From assembly GCF_003751225.1 (NCBI RefSeq), contig NZ_RJKE01000001.1, positions 9,672,001 to 9,736,000 of the forward strand: 64,000 bases of DNA. Reading direction: 5' to 3'. The translations under genes and the position numbers were made by a program. Below, one piece after another: positions 17,513-25,979 of the stretch. A model generated the notes under the pieces. That model was not told the origin of the DNA and ran no database searches. It saw only the letters and a program-made list of their open reading frames with translations. This DNA comes from Actinocorallia herbida. Its GTDB lineage: Bacteria; Actinomycetota; Actinomycetes; Streptosporangiales; Streptosporangiaceae. Every line of letters starts with the position of its first letter. Position 1 is the stretch's first letter.

Positions 17513-18646
17513 GTGGCAGAGATCGTCCTTGACGGGGTCACCAAGCGGTTCGCGGACGGCACGGTCGCCGTCCAGGCGCTCGACCTCCGGATCGCCGACG
17601 GCGAGTTCGTCATCCTCGTGGGGCCGTCGGGGTGCGGGAAGTCCACGACGCTGAACATGATCGCGGGGCTGGAGCCGATCTCGGACGGCGAGCTGCGCAT
17701 CGACGGGACCCGCGTGAACGAGCGGGCGCCGCGCGACCGGGACATCGCCATGGTCTTCCAGTCCTACGCGCTGTATCCGCACCTGACCGTCCGGGAGAAC
17801 ATCGGGTTCCCGCTCCGCCTGGCCAAGACCGACAAGGCGGAGGCGGCGCGGCGGATCGCGGAGGCCGCCCGCATCCTGGACATCTCAGATCTGCTCGACC
17901 GTCGGCCCGCGCACCTGTCGGGCGGCCAGCGCCAGCGCGTCGCGATGGGCCGCGCGATCGTCCGCGACCCCAAGGCGTTCCTCATGGACGAGCCGCTGTC
18001 CAACCTGGACGCCAAACTCCGCGTCCAGATGCGCACCATGATCTCCCGCCTCCAGAACCGCCTCGGCACCACCACCGTCTACGTCACCCACGACCAGACC
18101 GAGGCCATGACCCTGGCCGACCGCATAGTGCTGCTCGACAAGGGCGAGGTACAGCAGATCGGCACCCCCGACGAGCTGTACCGGACTCCCGTCAACCTCT
18201 TCACCGCGGGCTTCATCGGCTCTCCCGCCATGAACCTCCTTCCGGCTCACGTAGAAGCCGGAGCCCTGCACTCGCCTCTGGGTGAGATCCCCCTCACCTC
18301 TCGCCTCCATGCCGCCCTGGACGCGCACAGGGCCTCGCGCGAGGTGGTTCTGGGCATCCGCCCGGAGGCTTTTGAGGACGCCCGGATCTCCCGGCCTTCC
18401 CAGCAGGGCGAGCTCCTGTCCTTCACCGCCCGCACCGACATCGTCGAATCCCTGGGCGCGGAGAAATTCGCCTACCTGAACCTCCCCGACACCCGCAAGG
18501 CCGACCTCTTCCAGTCGGCCGCGCCCCAACTCGTCGCAAGGCTGGACGCGGACTCCCCGGCCCGCGAGAACGAACCCCTGGACCTCGTCTACGACCCCGA
18601 CGCCCTGCACCTGTTCGCCCCCGACACCGGCCGCTCCCTCACCTGA
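17513..18646 (+). CDS. sugC: ABC sugar importer ATPase, SugC/MsmX-like
   Basis: This 377-residue ATPase has all motifs intact: Walker A GPSGCGKST, Q-loop VFQSYALYPH, signature LSGGQRQRV, Walker B AFLMDEPLSNLD and H-loop VTHDQTEA. A C-terminal MalK-type regulatory beta domain (about 240-377) contains VLGIRPEAFEDA. It energises the LpqY-SugAB complex from the cytoplasm. The start is GTG at 17513. The gene ends 3 bp from a convergent gene. Confidence 0.92.
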   Translation: MAEIVLDGVTKRFADGTVAVQALDLRIADGEFVILVGPSGCGKSTTLNMIAGLEPISDGELRIDGTRVNERAPRDRDIAMVFQSYALYPHLTVRENIGFPLRLAKTDKAEAARRIAEAARILDISDLLDRRPAHLSGGQRQRVAMGRAIVRDPKAFLMDEPLSNLDAKLRVQMRTMISRLQNRLGTTTVYVTHDQTEAMTLADRIVLLDKGEVQQIGTPDELYRTPVNLFTAGFIGSPAMNLLPAHVEAGALHSPLGEIPLTSRLHAALDAHRASREVVLGIRPEAFEDARISRPSQQGELLSFTARTDIVESLGAEKFAYLNLPDTRKADLFQSAAPQLVARLDADSPARENEPLDLVYDPDALHLFAPDTGRSLT

Positions 18647-18649
18647 CCG

Positions 18650-19276
18650 TCAGGCAGCCGCCCGCCGTCCCCGGACCCGCCCGCCGAACCGGACGAGAAG
18701 GCCCGGACGACGCGGCCCGGGGTCGCGCCGTGCCGGAACGCCGGGCCAGTAGTCATCGGTGCCGAGGGAGTTCGGGACCGGAACGGCCCGGCGCGAAGCC
18801 GACGCGGGAGGAACGGGTGCGTCGGCGCCGCACACGGGGGGTTCCGGCAGGGCGGGGACGGTCCCCACCGAAGCGACGGGACGCCCGCCCGCCGCGGACC
18901 GGGGCGGGGCGCTGAGCCGGTGGCGGCCGCGCAGCAGCGCCCACAGCGCGTTTCCGAGCCGGTCGAGCGTCTCGCCGATGGCCCACGTGTCGAGCCCGTC
19001 GACGTGGACGAGCGCCCGCCACACGCAGGTGGCCTTGCCCCACCAGATGCTGACGACCTCGGGGTACGACCGGCGCAGGATCCCGACCGTGACGGGCTGC
19101 GCGCGACCCCGTCCCATCGCGACGACCTTCCCGAGCGGAGCATCGGCCGAGATCCACGACCCGGAGCGGCCGACGGCCATCGGCGCCCGAAGCGGAGGCG
19201 TCGGCATGGACACGGGACGGCTCGGCCCCGCCTGCCCGAGCCGTGCGTCGCCGGTTGCGGTACTACGATCGTGCAT
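18650..19276 (-). CDS. Hypothetical protein
   Basis: This 208-residue protein has G/C-rich third positions consistent with real coding. A compact central region (about 40-125; GSWISADAPLGKVVAMGRG, YPEVVSIWWGKATCVWRALV, ETLDRLGNALWALLRG) looks like a small globular domain, followed by a proline/arginine-rich tail with no predicted structure. No signal peptide or membrane segment is seen. I do not recognise it. The ATG at 19276 is uncertain; an internal ATG about 24 codons in (MPTPPLRAPM) is equally plausible. It follows the frameshifted ATP-binding gene on the same strand. Confidence 0.5.
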   Translation of the reverse strand: MHDRSTATGDARLGQAGPSRPVSMPTPPLRAPMAVGRSGSWISADAPLGKVVAMGRGRAQPVTVGILRRSYPEVVSIWWGKATCVWRALVHVDGLDTWAIGETLDRLGNALWALLRGRHRLSAPPRSAAGGRPVASVGTVPALPEPPVCGADAPVPPASASRRAVPVPNSLGTDDYWPGVPARRDPGPRRPGLLVRFGGRVRGRRAAA

Positions 19277-19373
19277 GAGTCAGGCCCTTTCCGGCCGATG
19301 CCCCGGAGCACCCGCTGTCGCAGCAGCGGCCGGGGCCGTTTTCCGTTGATGTGGGGCGCGACGTCGCAGCGCG

Positions 19374-19870
19374 CTACGCGCACGCCGGGGCGTCGATCTC
19401 GAACCAGACCACGGTCCCTTGCCGTTCGCCCTGCGGTCATGGCCCCAGGCACGCGCGAGCGCGTCGAGGAGGAAGAGCCCCCGCCCGTCCTCGTCTCCCT
19501 CGGCCGCACTCCGGGGTGCCGGGGTTCCGTCGCCGTCGTTGGTGACCTCGACGCGCAGCCCCTGCGGGCAGGTCAGCAATGCCACCCGGACGATGCCTGT
19601 GGCGAAGCCGTGCTGTAGCGCGTTCGTGGCGAGTTCGGACGTTAGGAGTCGCAGTGTGTCGAGCACGTCCGTCGCCACGCGCGATGCGGCCACACCCGTC
19701 ACCCAGTCCCGGGCCCGCTTCGGCATCTGGTTGCCCGGCTTCAGCCGGGCGAACGCGACGAAGGATCGTCCGGGCTGTTCGGCATTCGACAAAGCGTCGG
19801 AGGCCGCCTGCTCAGTCTGCACGGTCACGCACCGCCAATCTGCGGGCACAGTTTGGAAAGCTGTGCGCAT
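19374..19870 (-). pseudogene. HATPase-type ATP-binding regulator with a C-terminal frameshift
   Basis: This is a single-domain GHKL ATPase of the anti-sigma-factor (RsbW-like) type common in actinomycetes. The N-box LLTSELATNALQHG and the GRGLFLLDALARAWGHDRRANGKG block are in frame. Immediately after NGKG the expected VVWFEID strand is found only in another frame: one G appears missing at 19416-19418 (AAGGGACC where AAGGGGACC would restore it). The restored frame reads TVVWFEIDAPACA and stops at 19374. Uncorrected, the frame runs on to 19280 with an arginine-rich non-coding-looking tail. The ATG at 19870 is preferred; one at 19900 lies inside an operator-like repeat. Confidence 0.7.
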
Positions 19871-19905
19871 AGCTTGCGAGCGGTGTGTACAGCTTGTCAA
19901 GCTGT
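19848..19905. promoter_or_regulatory. Array of operator-like 7-3-7 inverted repeats between divergent genes
   Basis: ACAGTTT-GGA-AAGCTGT (19848-19864) and ACAGCTT-GTC-AAGCTGT (19889-19905, perfect) flank a weaker middle copy with TAGCTT (about 19868-19884). Their centres are spaced about 21 and 20 bp, two helical turns each. The array lies directly upstream of the GntR-family gene and over the start of the divergent ATP-binding gene, so autoregulation by the GntR protein is likely. Confidence 0.65.
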
Positions 19906-19936
19906 GGCGACAAACCCGTTCGGATCGGAGAGAGCC

Positions 19937-20680
19937 GTGGTTCAGCCCGCGTATCAGCGCATCGCCGATGAACTGCGGGAGCGGATCGTGTCCGGGGAGC
20001 TGGAGCCCGGGGCCCGGCTGCCTTCACGGGCCGCTCTCGCGGCCGAGTACCGGGTGGCCGACAGTGTCGCTCTGCAGGCTTTGCGGCTTCTCGCGTCCGA
20101 GGGGCTGGTCGTCGGGAGGTCCGGGAGCGGGACCTACGTGCGGGAGAAGCCGGAGCTTCGCCGTCTCACGAGGAGCTGGTACCGGGAGTCGCGGGATGGG
20201 TCGCCCTTCCGGGCGGATATGGCCGCGCAGCGCAAGAGCGGCGGCTGGCGCGCGGCGTCGGAGACGGCCGAGGCGCCGCCGGCCATCGCCGAACGGCTGG
20301 CGATCGCGCAGGGGGACGCGGTCATGCGGACCCGTTACACCTTCCTCGCCGACGACGAGCCCGTCATGCTCTCCACGAGCTGGGAACCTCTCGCCCTCAC
20401 CGGCGGCACCGACGTCATGCTTCCCGAGGACGGCCCCTATGCGGGCAGAGGAGTGACCGAACGCATGCGCGCCATCGGCGTCAACGTGGACGTCGCCACC
20501 GAGGTCGTCACCGCACGCGCCGCCCTCACCGCGGAGGCCACCGAACTCGGCATCCCCACCGGCGCCCTCGTCATCGTCATCCAGCGCACCTACACCGGTG
20601 ATCGCCCCGTCGAAACCGCCGACATCATCGTCCCCGTGGACCGCTACGAACTCGCCTACGTCATCCCCGTCGAACCCTGA
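19937..20680 (+). CDS. GntR-family (HutC/UTRA-type) transcriptional regulator
   Basis: This 247-residue regulator has an N-terminal GntR winged helix-turn-helix (IADELRERIVSGELEPGARLPSRAAL, then ALQALRLLASEGLV and SGSGTYVR) and a C-terminal UTRA ligand-binding domain (about 85-247; TRYTFLADDEPVMLSTSWEP, VTARAALTAEATELGIPTGALVI). The ligand is unknown. The GTG at 19937 has GGAG six bases upstream and fits the family N-terminus; upstream in-frame codons would run through the operator array. It is divergent from the frameshifted ATP-binding gene. Confidence 0.9.
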   Translation: MVQPAYQRIADELRERIVSGELEPGARLPSRAALAAEYRVADSVALQALRLLASEGLVVGRSGSGTYVREKPELRRLTRSWYRESRDGSPFRADMAAQRKSGGWRAASETAEAPPAIAERLAIAQGDAVMRTRYTFLADDEPVMLSTSWEPLALTGGTDVMLPEDGPYAGRGVTERMRAIGVNVDVATEVVTARAALTAEATELGIPTGALVIVIQRTYTGDRPVETADIIVPVDRYELAYVIPVEP

Positions 20681-20784
20681 ACCACCTGCCCCCTTTCGCG
20701 ATAAGGCCGACAAGACCGCCCAAACCCCTCAGACCCCGGTGCCGCATATGTTCAGTATCTGCCGGGAGGTCTGTAGAGCTGGGT

Positions 20785-20898
20785 GTGCCGGGCGAACGCC
20801 GCATGGCCGTTCGCGACAGCAAGAACCCCGGGGGCTCGAAGCTCTCCTTCTCGAAGCGCGGGTGGGCGACCTTCGCGGGTCGGCTCAAGCGCCGCTGA
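20785..20898 (+). pseudogene. DUF397 gene remnant (C-terminal half)
   Basis: The frame ending at 20898 encodes MAVRDSKNPGGSKLSFSKRG followed by WATFAGRLKRR, the unmistakable C-terminal half of a DUF397 protein. The normal N-terminal half (a W.KSSYS motif and the CVEVA strand) is missing; only VELG, where CVEVA is expected, remains upstream, with a serine codon in place of cysteine. DUF397 genes usually sit beside XRE-type regulators and single-domain ATP-binding proteins. Both types occur within 1.6 kb here, so this is probably the relic of such a set. Confidence 0.7.
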
Positions 20899-20970
20899 AC
20901 CCCGCCTCGTCGAAGACATTCGGGTGTCTCGGCGCGGCGGGCGTGCCGAGGGTAGGGGAGAGGTCGTCGG

Positions 20971-21294
20971 TCAGCCGGCGAGGAGGTCGATGGGGTCGGC
21001 TTGGGAGTCGCCCACAGAGATCACGAACCGGACCCCCATGGCTCGGCCGATGCGGTCGAGCATGTCGAGGGTGGGCACGCCTCCGCCGAGTTCGATGCGG
21101 GACAGCGCCGGCTGGGTGATTCCGGCGTTCTTGGCGACTTCAGCCTGTGTCAGATTCCTGCTGGTGCGGATCTCGCGGAGTTTGTTTCCGAGGTCGATAT
21201 CGCGGACGGCCTGGGTGTACTCCGGGTGTTCTTGGGCGGCTTCCCCCCGGAGCCGCTTGGCTTTGAGCGTGTCCCAGGTGCTGTGTCCGGCCAT
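20971..21294 (-). CDS. XRE-family antitoxin (HigA-like)
   Basis: This 107-residue protein has a helix-turn-helix of the Cro/XRE type: LREIRTSRNLTQAEVAKNAG, then ITQPALSRIELGGGVPTLDML and RIGRAMGVRF. The length and the position directly behind a RelE/HigB-like frame (ATGA overlap at 21292-21296) mark it as a HigA-type antitoxin that would also repress its own operon. The protein looks intact while its toxin partner does not. It is the only real part of a very long minus-strand frame that continues antisense to other genes. Confidence 0.8.
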   Translation of the reverse strand: MAGHSTWDTLKAKRLRGEAAQEHPEYTQAVRDIDLGNKLREIRTSRNLTQAEVAKNAGITQPALSRIELGGGVPTLDMLDRIGRAMGVRFVISVGDSQADPIDLLAG

Positions 21295-21597
21295 CACGAT
21301 CTCCTGTCGAAAGTGTGGGTGACGGTCATGTCGTGTTCCGTCTGACAGATTCTCTTGGCCTTGACGGCTCGGTTCACGTCGTCGTGCTGGGGTCCGTTGC
21401 GGGCCTTGGCGAAGACCGTGAGCAGCACGATCGCCGGGCTGCCCGGCTTCCAGAAGGTGATCCGCGTGGTCGCCATCGGCCACCCCGCCTTTCTCCACGA
21501 GGTAGAGGTCGACCTTGGCCATCACTCGTTGGAAGTGCCCGAACGGCAGCCCCTCCAACCACGTCTCCACCGCAGGCTCCAGAGCGATCTCGAACAT
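21294..21597 (-). pseudogene. Degenerate HigB/RelE-type toxin gene
   Basis: The start MFEIALEPAVETWLEGLPFG and following VDLYLVEKGG are typical of the N-terminal third of HigB-like (phage-derived Gp49-like) toxins. The C-terminal part, TRITFWKPGSPAIVLLTVFA followed by KAR and ending CQTEHD, is also typical but lies in another frame. The roughly 25 residues that normally join them, with the KLRELR stretch, are missing. A deletion with frameshift near 21476 therefore inactivated it. The remaining frame keeps the ATGA overlap with the antitoxin. The join depends on family memory. Confidence 0.65.
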
Positions 21598-21686
21598 ACC
21601 GTCAAAGATATATACCCTCGATGGTAAGTCGGATGGATTGAGAAAACCAGCCCGGGTGACGGGGAGCGGATGGGCTCGGTGAGGGG

Positions 21687-22973
21687 TCAGGTCAGGGGGT
21701 GGGCTTTCTCGTCGGTGGGGAGGCGGCCGGCGAGGACGGCGATCACGGCGAAGACGGGGGGTAGGAGGCCTGCGAATAGGAAGATCACGGGGACGGGGAC
21801 GATCTGGGCCAGGGGGCCTGCCAGGGCTATCGACAAGGGGAGGAAGGCCAGGGAGACGAAGAAATCCAGGCTGGCTATGCGGCCGAGCATGTGCGGGGGG
21901 ACCCGGCGTTGGAGGAGGGTGCCCCAGATGACCATGCAGCAGCCGTCGGTGAGGCCGGCGACGAAGAGGGCGGCCGCCATCAGCCAGAAGGAGTCGGTGT
22001 AGCCGAGGACGGCCAGAGGGAGGTTGCCCAGACCCCAGCCGAGGATCATGGTGGTCAGGTAGCGGCGGGGGAGGCGCCATGACGAAACCGCGAGGGAGCC
22101 TAGGACGGCGCCTGTGCCGAAGGCGGTGAGGAGCAGGCCGTACATGCGCTCGCCGTCGGCGAAGGAGTCGCGGGCCAGGAACGGGAGCAGGACTTCCACC
22201 GGGCCCATGACGACCATGACGGCCAGGCACGCGAACAGCAGCGTCCAGAGCAGCCAGGGGGTGCGCAGGGTGAAGGCGAAGCCCTCGCGCAGTTCGCCGA
22301 AGATGCTCGGTTTCCCCGCATCGCCTTTCCCGGGCTTCGCCGGAGGCTCCTTCGGGAGGAAGAGGACGAGGACGAAGGCCGCCGCGTACAAGGCGGTGAC
22401 GATCACGGCTCCGGCGGTCGGCGAATAGGTGCCGACCAGGATTCCGGCGAGTGCCGGGCCGCCCGCTTGCTGGAGGGCCGGGCGCAGGGCGCCTTCGAGG
22501 CCGTTCGCGGCCAGGAGGTCGCCTTCCCGCAGGATCGACGGGAGGTAGGCCGTGTAAGCCGGGTAATAGAACGCCGTCGCCGCGCCGAGCACCACCGACG
22601 CCAGGGCGAGATGCCACAGCCTGATCGTGCCGGTCAGCGACAGCACGGCGATCGCCGCGGTGGCCGCTGTGTTCAGCGCCTGCACCGCCACGAGCACCGC
22701 GCGCTTGGACAGCCGGTCGGCGGCGATCCCGCCCGCCAGCGAGAAGACGAGCATCCCCGCGGTGAGGCCCGGCGCGACCGCCGACAGCGCGAGCGCGCTG
22801 TCGCTGATCGCGATCACCTGGAAGACCAGGACGACGGCCCACATTCCCGCCGCGCCGAGGGACAGCGCCACCGAGCCGATCAGAGGCCGGTAGGCGGGGG
22901 TGCGCAGGGGGGCGAGGGCGCGCCAAGACGCCCCCGACTCGACGTTCGCCGGAGACGAGAGCGGATCGGACAT
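21687..22973 (-). CDS. MFS transporter (multidrug-efflux type)
   Basis: This 428-residue transporter has 12 predicted helices and the MFS loop-2/3 signature as GGIAADRLSKRAVLVAVQ after helix 2. The general layout, with FYYPAYTAYLPSILREGDLLAANGL in helix 4-5, matches the MFS_3 / enterobactin-exporter-like group. The substrate is unknown. There is no adjacent dedicated regulator: the upstream neighbour is coaA on the same strand, 130 bp away. Confidence 0.85.
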   Translation of the reverse strand: MSDPLSSPANVESGASWRALAPLRTPAYRPLIGSVALSLGAAGMWAVVLVFQVIAISDSALALSAVAPGLTAGMLVFSLAGGIAADRLSKRAVLVAVQALNTAATAAIAVLSLTGTIRLWHLALASVVLGAATAFYYPAYTAYLPSILREGDLLAANGLEGALRPALQQAGGPALAGILVGTYSPTAGAVIVTALYAAAFVLVLFLPKEPPAKPGKGDAGKPSIFGELREGFAFTLRTPWLLWTLLFACLAVMVVMGPVEVLLPFLARDSFADGERMYGLLLTAFGTGAVLGSLAVSSWRLPRRYLTTMILGWGLGNLPLAVLGYTDSFWLMAAALFVAGLTDGCCMVIWGTLLQRRVPPHMLGRIASLDFFVSLAFLPLSIALAGPLAQIVPVPVIFLFAGLLPPVFAVIAVLAGRLPTDEKAHPLT

Positions 22974-23102
22974 CGTCCCTTCGTAGCAGGGCGGTCGCGA
23001 TCGGGGCCAACCTTTTTCCGGCCGCCCGCGTCGTAGAAGGCAGAGGGGGAAGGGCCCGGCCGGGCCGTCCGCGAACAGCCGTCCCAGGGGTGGGAGACGG
23101 GC

Positions 23103-24044
23103 TCAGATCCGCCTGAGGCGGATGCGCTGGACGGCGTGGTCGGGCCCCTTGTGCAGCACGAGGGTCGCGCGGGCGCGCGTGGGGAGGATGTTCTCGGTGA
23201 GATTGCGTTCGTTGGTCTCGCGCCAGATGCTCTGCGCGAACGCGACGGCCTCCGGGTCGCTCTGCGCCCTGGCCTGCGCGTGGAAGTAGGAGCGCGGGTC
23301 GGAGAACCGGGTGCGGCGCAGCGCGAGGAAGCGCTCGACGTACCACTCGCGGATGTGCTCGACCTTGGCGTCGACGTAGATCGAGAAGTCGAAGTAGTCC
23401 GAGACGCTGAGCGAGCCCGTCGGCGGGACCTGGAGGACGTTGATGCCCTCGAAGATCAGGATGTCGGGGGTGCGGACCGTCTGCCGCTCGCCCTTCAGGA
23501 TGTCGTACTCCAGATGGGAGTAGACGGGGATCGACTGCTCCTTGGCCCCGGCCTTGATCCGGGAGATGAAGCGCAGCAGGGCGCGCCGGTCGTAGGACTC
23601 GGGGAAGCCCTTGCGGGTCATCAGCCCGCGCCGCAGCAGTTCGGCGTTGGGGTAGAGGAAGTTGTCGGTGGTGACCAACTCCACACGGGGGTGCTCGGGC
23701 CAGCGCGCGAGCAGCGCCTGGAGGAGCCGCGCAACCGTCGACTTGCCCACCGCGACGCTCCCCGCGACCCCGATGACGAACGGGGTGGGCCGCACCGACT
23801 CGTTGAGGAACGTGCTCAGGGCGTCCCGCAGGCCGCTGTCCCCGGTGAAGAAGAGGTTCAGCAGCCGGGTCAGCGGCAGGTAGACGTCCTCGACCTCGTC
23901 GATGCCGATGGGATCGCGGAGGCCGCGCAGCTCGTCGACGTCGGATTGGGTCAGGGTGAGCGGGGTGTTCGCCCTGAGCTGTCTCCATGCCTCCCGGGAG
24001 AACTCGACGTAGGGGCTGGGGATCGGTTCCCAGGGCGCGTTCAT
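23103..24044 (-). CDS. coaA: Type I pantothenate kinase
   Basis: This 313-residue kinase phosphorylates pantothenate in the first step of coenzyme A synthesis. The P-loop [12 protein letters not shown] is near residue 95; YDRRALLRF and LEYDI follow, then FEGINVLQ and SIYVDAK. The length matches bacterial CoaA (about 310). It is divergent from glmS across 83 bp. A TACCCT hexamer 8 nt upstream of the ATG, with no Shine-Dalgarno, suggests a leaderless mRNA. Confidence 0.96.
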   Translation of the reverse strand: MNAPWEPIPSPYVEFSREAWRQLRANTPLTLTQSDVDELRGLRDPIGIDEVEDVYLPLTRLLNLFFTGDSGLRDALSTFLNESVRPTPFVIGVAGSVAVGKSTVARLLQALLARWPEHPRVELVTTDNFLYPNAELLRRGLMTRKGFPESYDRRALLRFISRIKAGAKEQSIPVYSHLEYDILKGERQTVRTPDILIFEGINVLQVPPTGSLSVSDYFDFSIYVDAKVEHIREWYVERFLALRRTRFSDPRSYFHAQARAQSDPEAVAFAQSIWRETNERNLTENILPTRARATLVLHKGPDHAVQRIRLRRI

Positions 24045-24052
24045 GGGTGACG

Positions 24053-24058
24053 AGGGTA
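24053..24058 (-). promoter_or_regulatory. -10-like hexamer of coaA
   Basis: TACCCT on the minus strand, 8 nt before the coaA ATG. It fits the leaderless pattern seen repeatedly in this window. Confidence 0.45.
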
Positions 24059-24114
24059 ACCAGAGGGGTCGCCGTCGCAGGTCGGCGGGCTCCAGTCTTT
24101 GACGGATCGACAGA

Positions 24115-24120
24115 TAGTGT
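24115..24120 (+). promoter_or_regulatory. -10-like hexamer of glmS
   Basis: TAGTGT lies 7 nt before the glmS ATG at 24128. A TTGACG at 24099 is only 10 bp upstream of it, too close to be its -35. No ribozyme or long leader is possible in the 83-bp gap. Confidence 0.5.
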
Positions 24121-24127
24121 GGCGTTC

Positions 24128-25969
24128 ATGTGCGGAATCGTGGGTTACGTCGGTGGTCAGCAGGCCGAGCAGGTCGTCGTTGACGGACTGGCGCGGCTTG
24201 AGTACCGGGGATACGACTCGGCGGGCATCGCGCTCGTCGTGGAGGGGCGGCTCGCCACGGCCAAGAAGGCCGGGAAGCTGATCAACCTCCGCAAGGTGCT
24301 GGAGGAAGAGCCCCCGCCCGCCTCCACGGTGGGGCTCGGGCACACCCGGTGGGCCACCCACGGCGCGCCGAACGACGTCAACGCCCACCCGCACGTCGAC
24401 TGCGCCGGGCGGGTCGCGGTGATCCACAACGGGATCATCGAGAACTTCGCGCAGCTGCGCGCCGAGCTGACCGAGCGCGGGCACGTGTTCGAGTCCGAGA
24501 CCGACACCGAGGTCGTCGCGCACCTTCTGGAGGAGGAGGTGGGCGAGCACGGCCTGGCCGAGGCCATGCGCCGCGTCTGCCGCCGCCTGGAGGGCGCCTA
24601 CACCCTGGTCGCGGTCGACGCCCAGGACCCGGACGTGGTCGTCGGGGCCCGCCGGAACTCGCCCCTGGTCGTCGGCAAGGGCGTCGGGGAGAACTTCCTG
24701 GCCTCCGACGTCGCGGCGTTCATCGAGCACACCCGCGACGCGATCGAGCTGGGCCAGGACCAGGTGGTGGAGCTGCGCCGCGAGGGCGTCACCGTCACCG
24801 ACTACGACGGCCGCCCGGCCGAGGTCCGCGAGTACCACGTCGACTGGGACGTGTCGGCCGCAGAGAAGGGCGGCTACGACGCGTTCATGCTCAAGGAGAT
24901 CGCCGAGCAGCCGCGCGCCGTCGCCGACACCCTGCTGGGCCGGATCGGCGCCGACGGCCGCCTGCACCTCGACGAGATGCACATCACCGACGAGCAGCTC
25001 CGCGAGATCGACAAGATCATCATCATCGCGTGCGGCACGTCCTATCACGCCGGCATGATCGCCAAGTACGCGATCGAGCACTGGGCCGGGGTGCCGTGCG
25101 AGGTGGAGTTCGCCAGCGAGTTCCGCTACCGCGACCCGATCCTCACCAAGAGCACCCTGGTGATCGCGATCTCCCAGTCGGGCGAGTCGATGGACACGCT
25201 CATGGCGGTCCGGCACGCGCGCGAGCAGAAGGCCCGCGTGCTGTGCATCTGCAACGTCAACGGCTCCACGATGCCGCGTGAGTGCGACGGCGTCCTGTAC
25301 ACCCACGCCGGCCCGGAGGTCGGCGTCGCGGCGACCAAGACCTTCCTGACCCAGCTCGTCGCGGTCTACCTGATCGCCCTGTACATCGCGCAGGTGCGCG
25401 GCACCAAGTGGGGCGACGAGGTCTTCGCCATGGTCCAGCTGCTGGGCTCCATGCCGGAGAAGGTGGAGAAGGTCCTGGAGACCATGGAGCCGGTCCGCGA
25501 GCTGGCCCGCTCCCTGGCGGACGAGAAGTCCGTGCTGTTCCTCGGACGCCATGTGGGCTTCCCGGTCGCCCTGGAGGGCGCGCTGAAGCTCAAGGAGCTC
25601 GCCTACATGCACGCCGAGGGCTTCGCCGCCGGTGAGCTGAAGCACGGGCCGATCGCGCTCATCGAGGACGGCCTGCCGGTGATCGTGGTGGTGCCGCCGC
25701 GTGCCCGCGACGTGCTGCACGACAAGATCGTCTCCAACATCCAGGAGATCCGCGCCCGGGGCGCCCGCACGATCGTCATCGCCGAAGAGGGCGACGACTC
25801 CGTGGCCCCCTACGCCGACACGCTGATCGAGGTCCCTGCGGTGCCGACGTTGCTCCAGCCGCTGGTCACCACGATCCCGCTCCAGGTGTTCTCCTGCGAG
25901 CTGGCGACGGCCAAGGGCCACGACGTGGACCAGCCGCGCAACCTGGCCAAGTCCGTCACCGTGGAGTAG
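24128..25969 (+). CDS. glmS: Glutamine-fructose-6-phosphate aminotransferase (isomerizing)
   Basis: This 613-residue enzyme makes glucosamine-6-phosphate, the first step toward UDP-GlcNAc and peptidoglycan. The N-terminal class II glutamine amidotransferase domain has the catalytic cysteine at position 2 (MCGIVGY), RWATHGAPN and HNGIIENF. Two SIS domains follow (ACGTSYHAGM, AISQSGESMDT, LGRHVGFPVALEGALKLKE) and the C-terminus DVDQPRNLAKSVTVE is typical. The ATG at 24128 is fixed by the cysteine. acpS, nnr and alr lie downstream, separated by the ABC cluster. Confidence 0.98.
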   Translation: MCGIVGYVGGQQAEQVVVDGLARLEYRGYDSAGIALVVEGRLATAKKAGKLINLRKVLEEEPPPASTVGLGHTRWATHGAPNDVNAHPHVDCAGRVAVIHNGIIENFAQLRAELTERGHVFESETDTEVVAHLLEEEVGEHGLAEAMRRVCRRLEGAYTLVAVDAQDPDVVVGARRNSPLVVGKGVGENFLASDVAAFIEHTRDAIELGQDQVVELRREGVTVTDYDGRPAEVREYHVDWDVSAAEKGGYDAFMLKEIAEQPRAVADTLLGRIGADGRLHLDEMHITDEQLREIDKIIIIACGTSYHAGMIAKYAIEHWAGVPCEVEFASEFRYRDPILTKSTLVIAISQSGESMDTLMAVRHAREQKARVLCICNVNGSTMPRECDGVLYTHAGPEVGVAATKTFLTQLVAVYLIALYIAQVRGTKWGDEVFAMVQLLGSMPEKVEKVLETMEPVRELARSLADEKSVLFLGRHVGFPVALEGALKLKELAYMHAEGFAAGELKHGPIALIEDGLPVIVVVPPRARDVLHDKIVSNIQEIRARGARTIVIAEEGDDSVAPYADTLIEVPAVPTLLQPLVTTIPLQVFSCELATAKGHDVDQPRNLAKSVTVE

Positions 25970-25979
25970 ATCACGCCGC

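Noticed and set aside
24099-24120. TTGACG/TAGTGT as a classic -35/-10 pair for glmS
   Set aside because: The spacer is 10 bp, far shorter than 16-18 bp; only the -10 element is credible.
24045-24127. glmS ribozyme or other riboswitch in front of glmS
   Set aside because: The gap is only 83 bp, shared with the divergent coaA promoter. The glmS -10 box is 7 nt from the ATG, leaving no leader RNA.
20971-24129. A minus-strand frame open for about 1,050 codons
   Set aside because: Only its last 107 codons (antitoxin) look coding. The rest runs through the MFS and coaA genes in the wrong frame, and its arginine/proline-rich translation is typical of a shadow frame in high-GC DNA.
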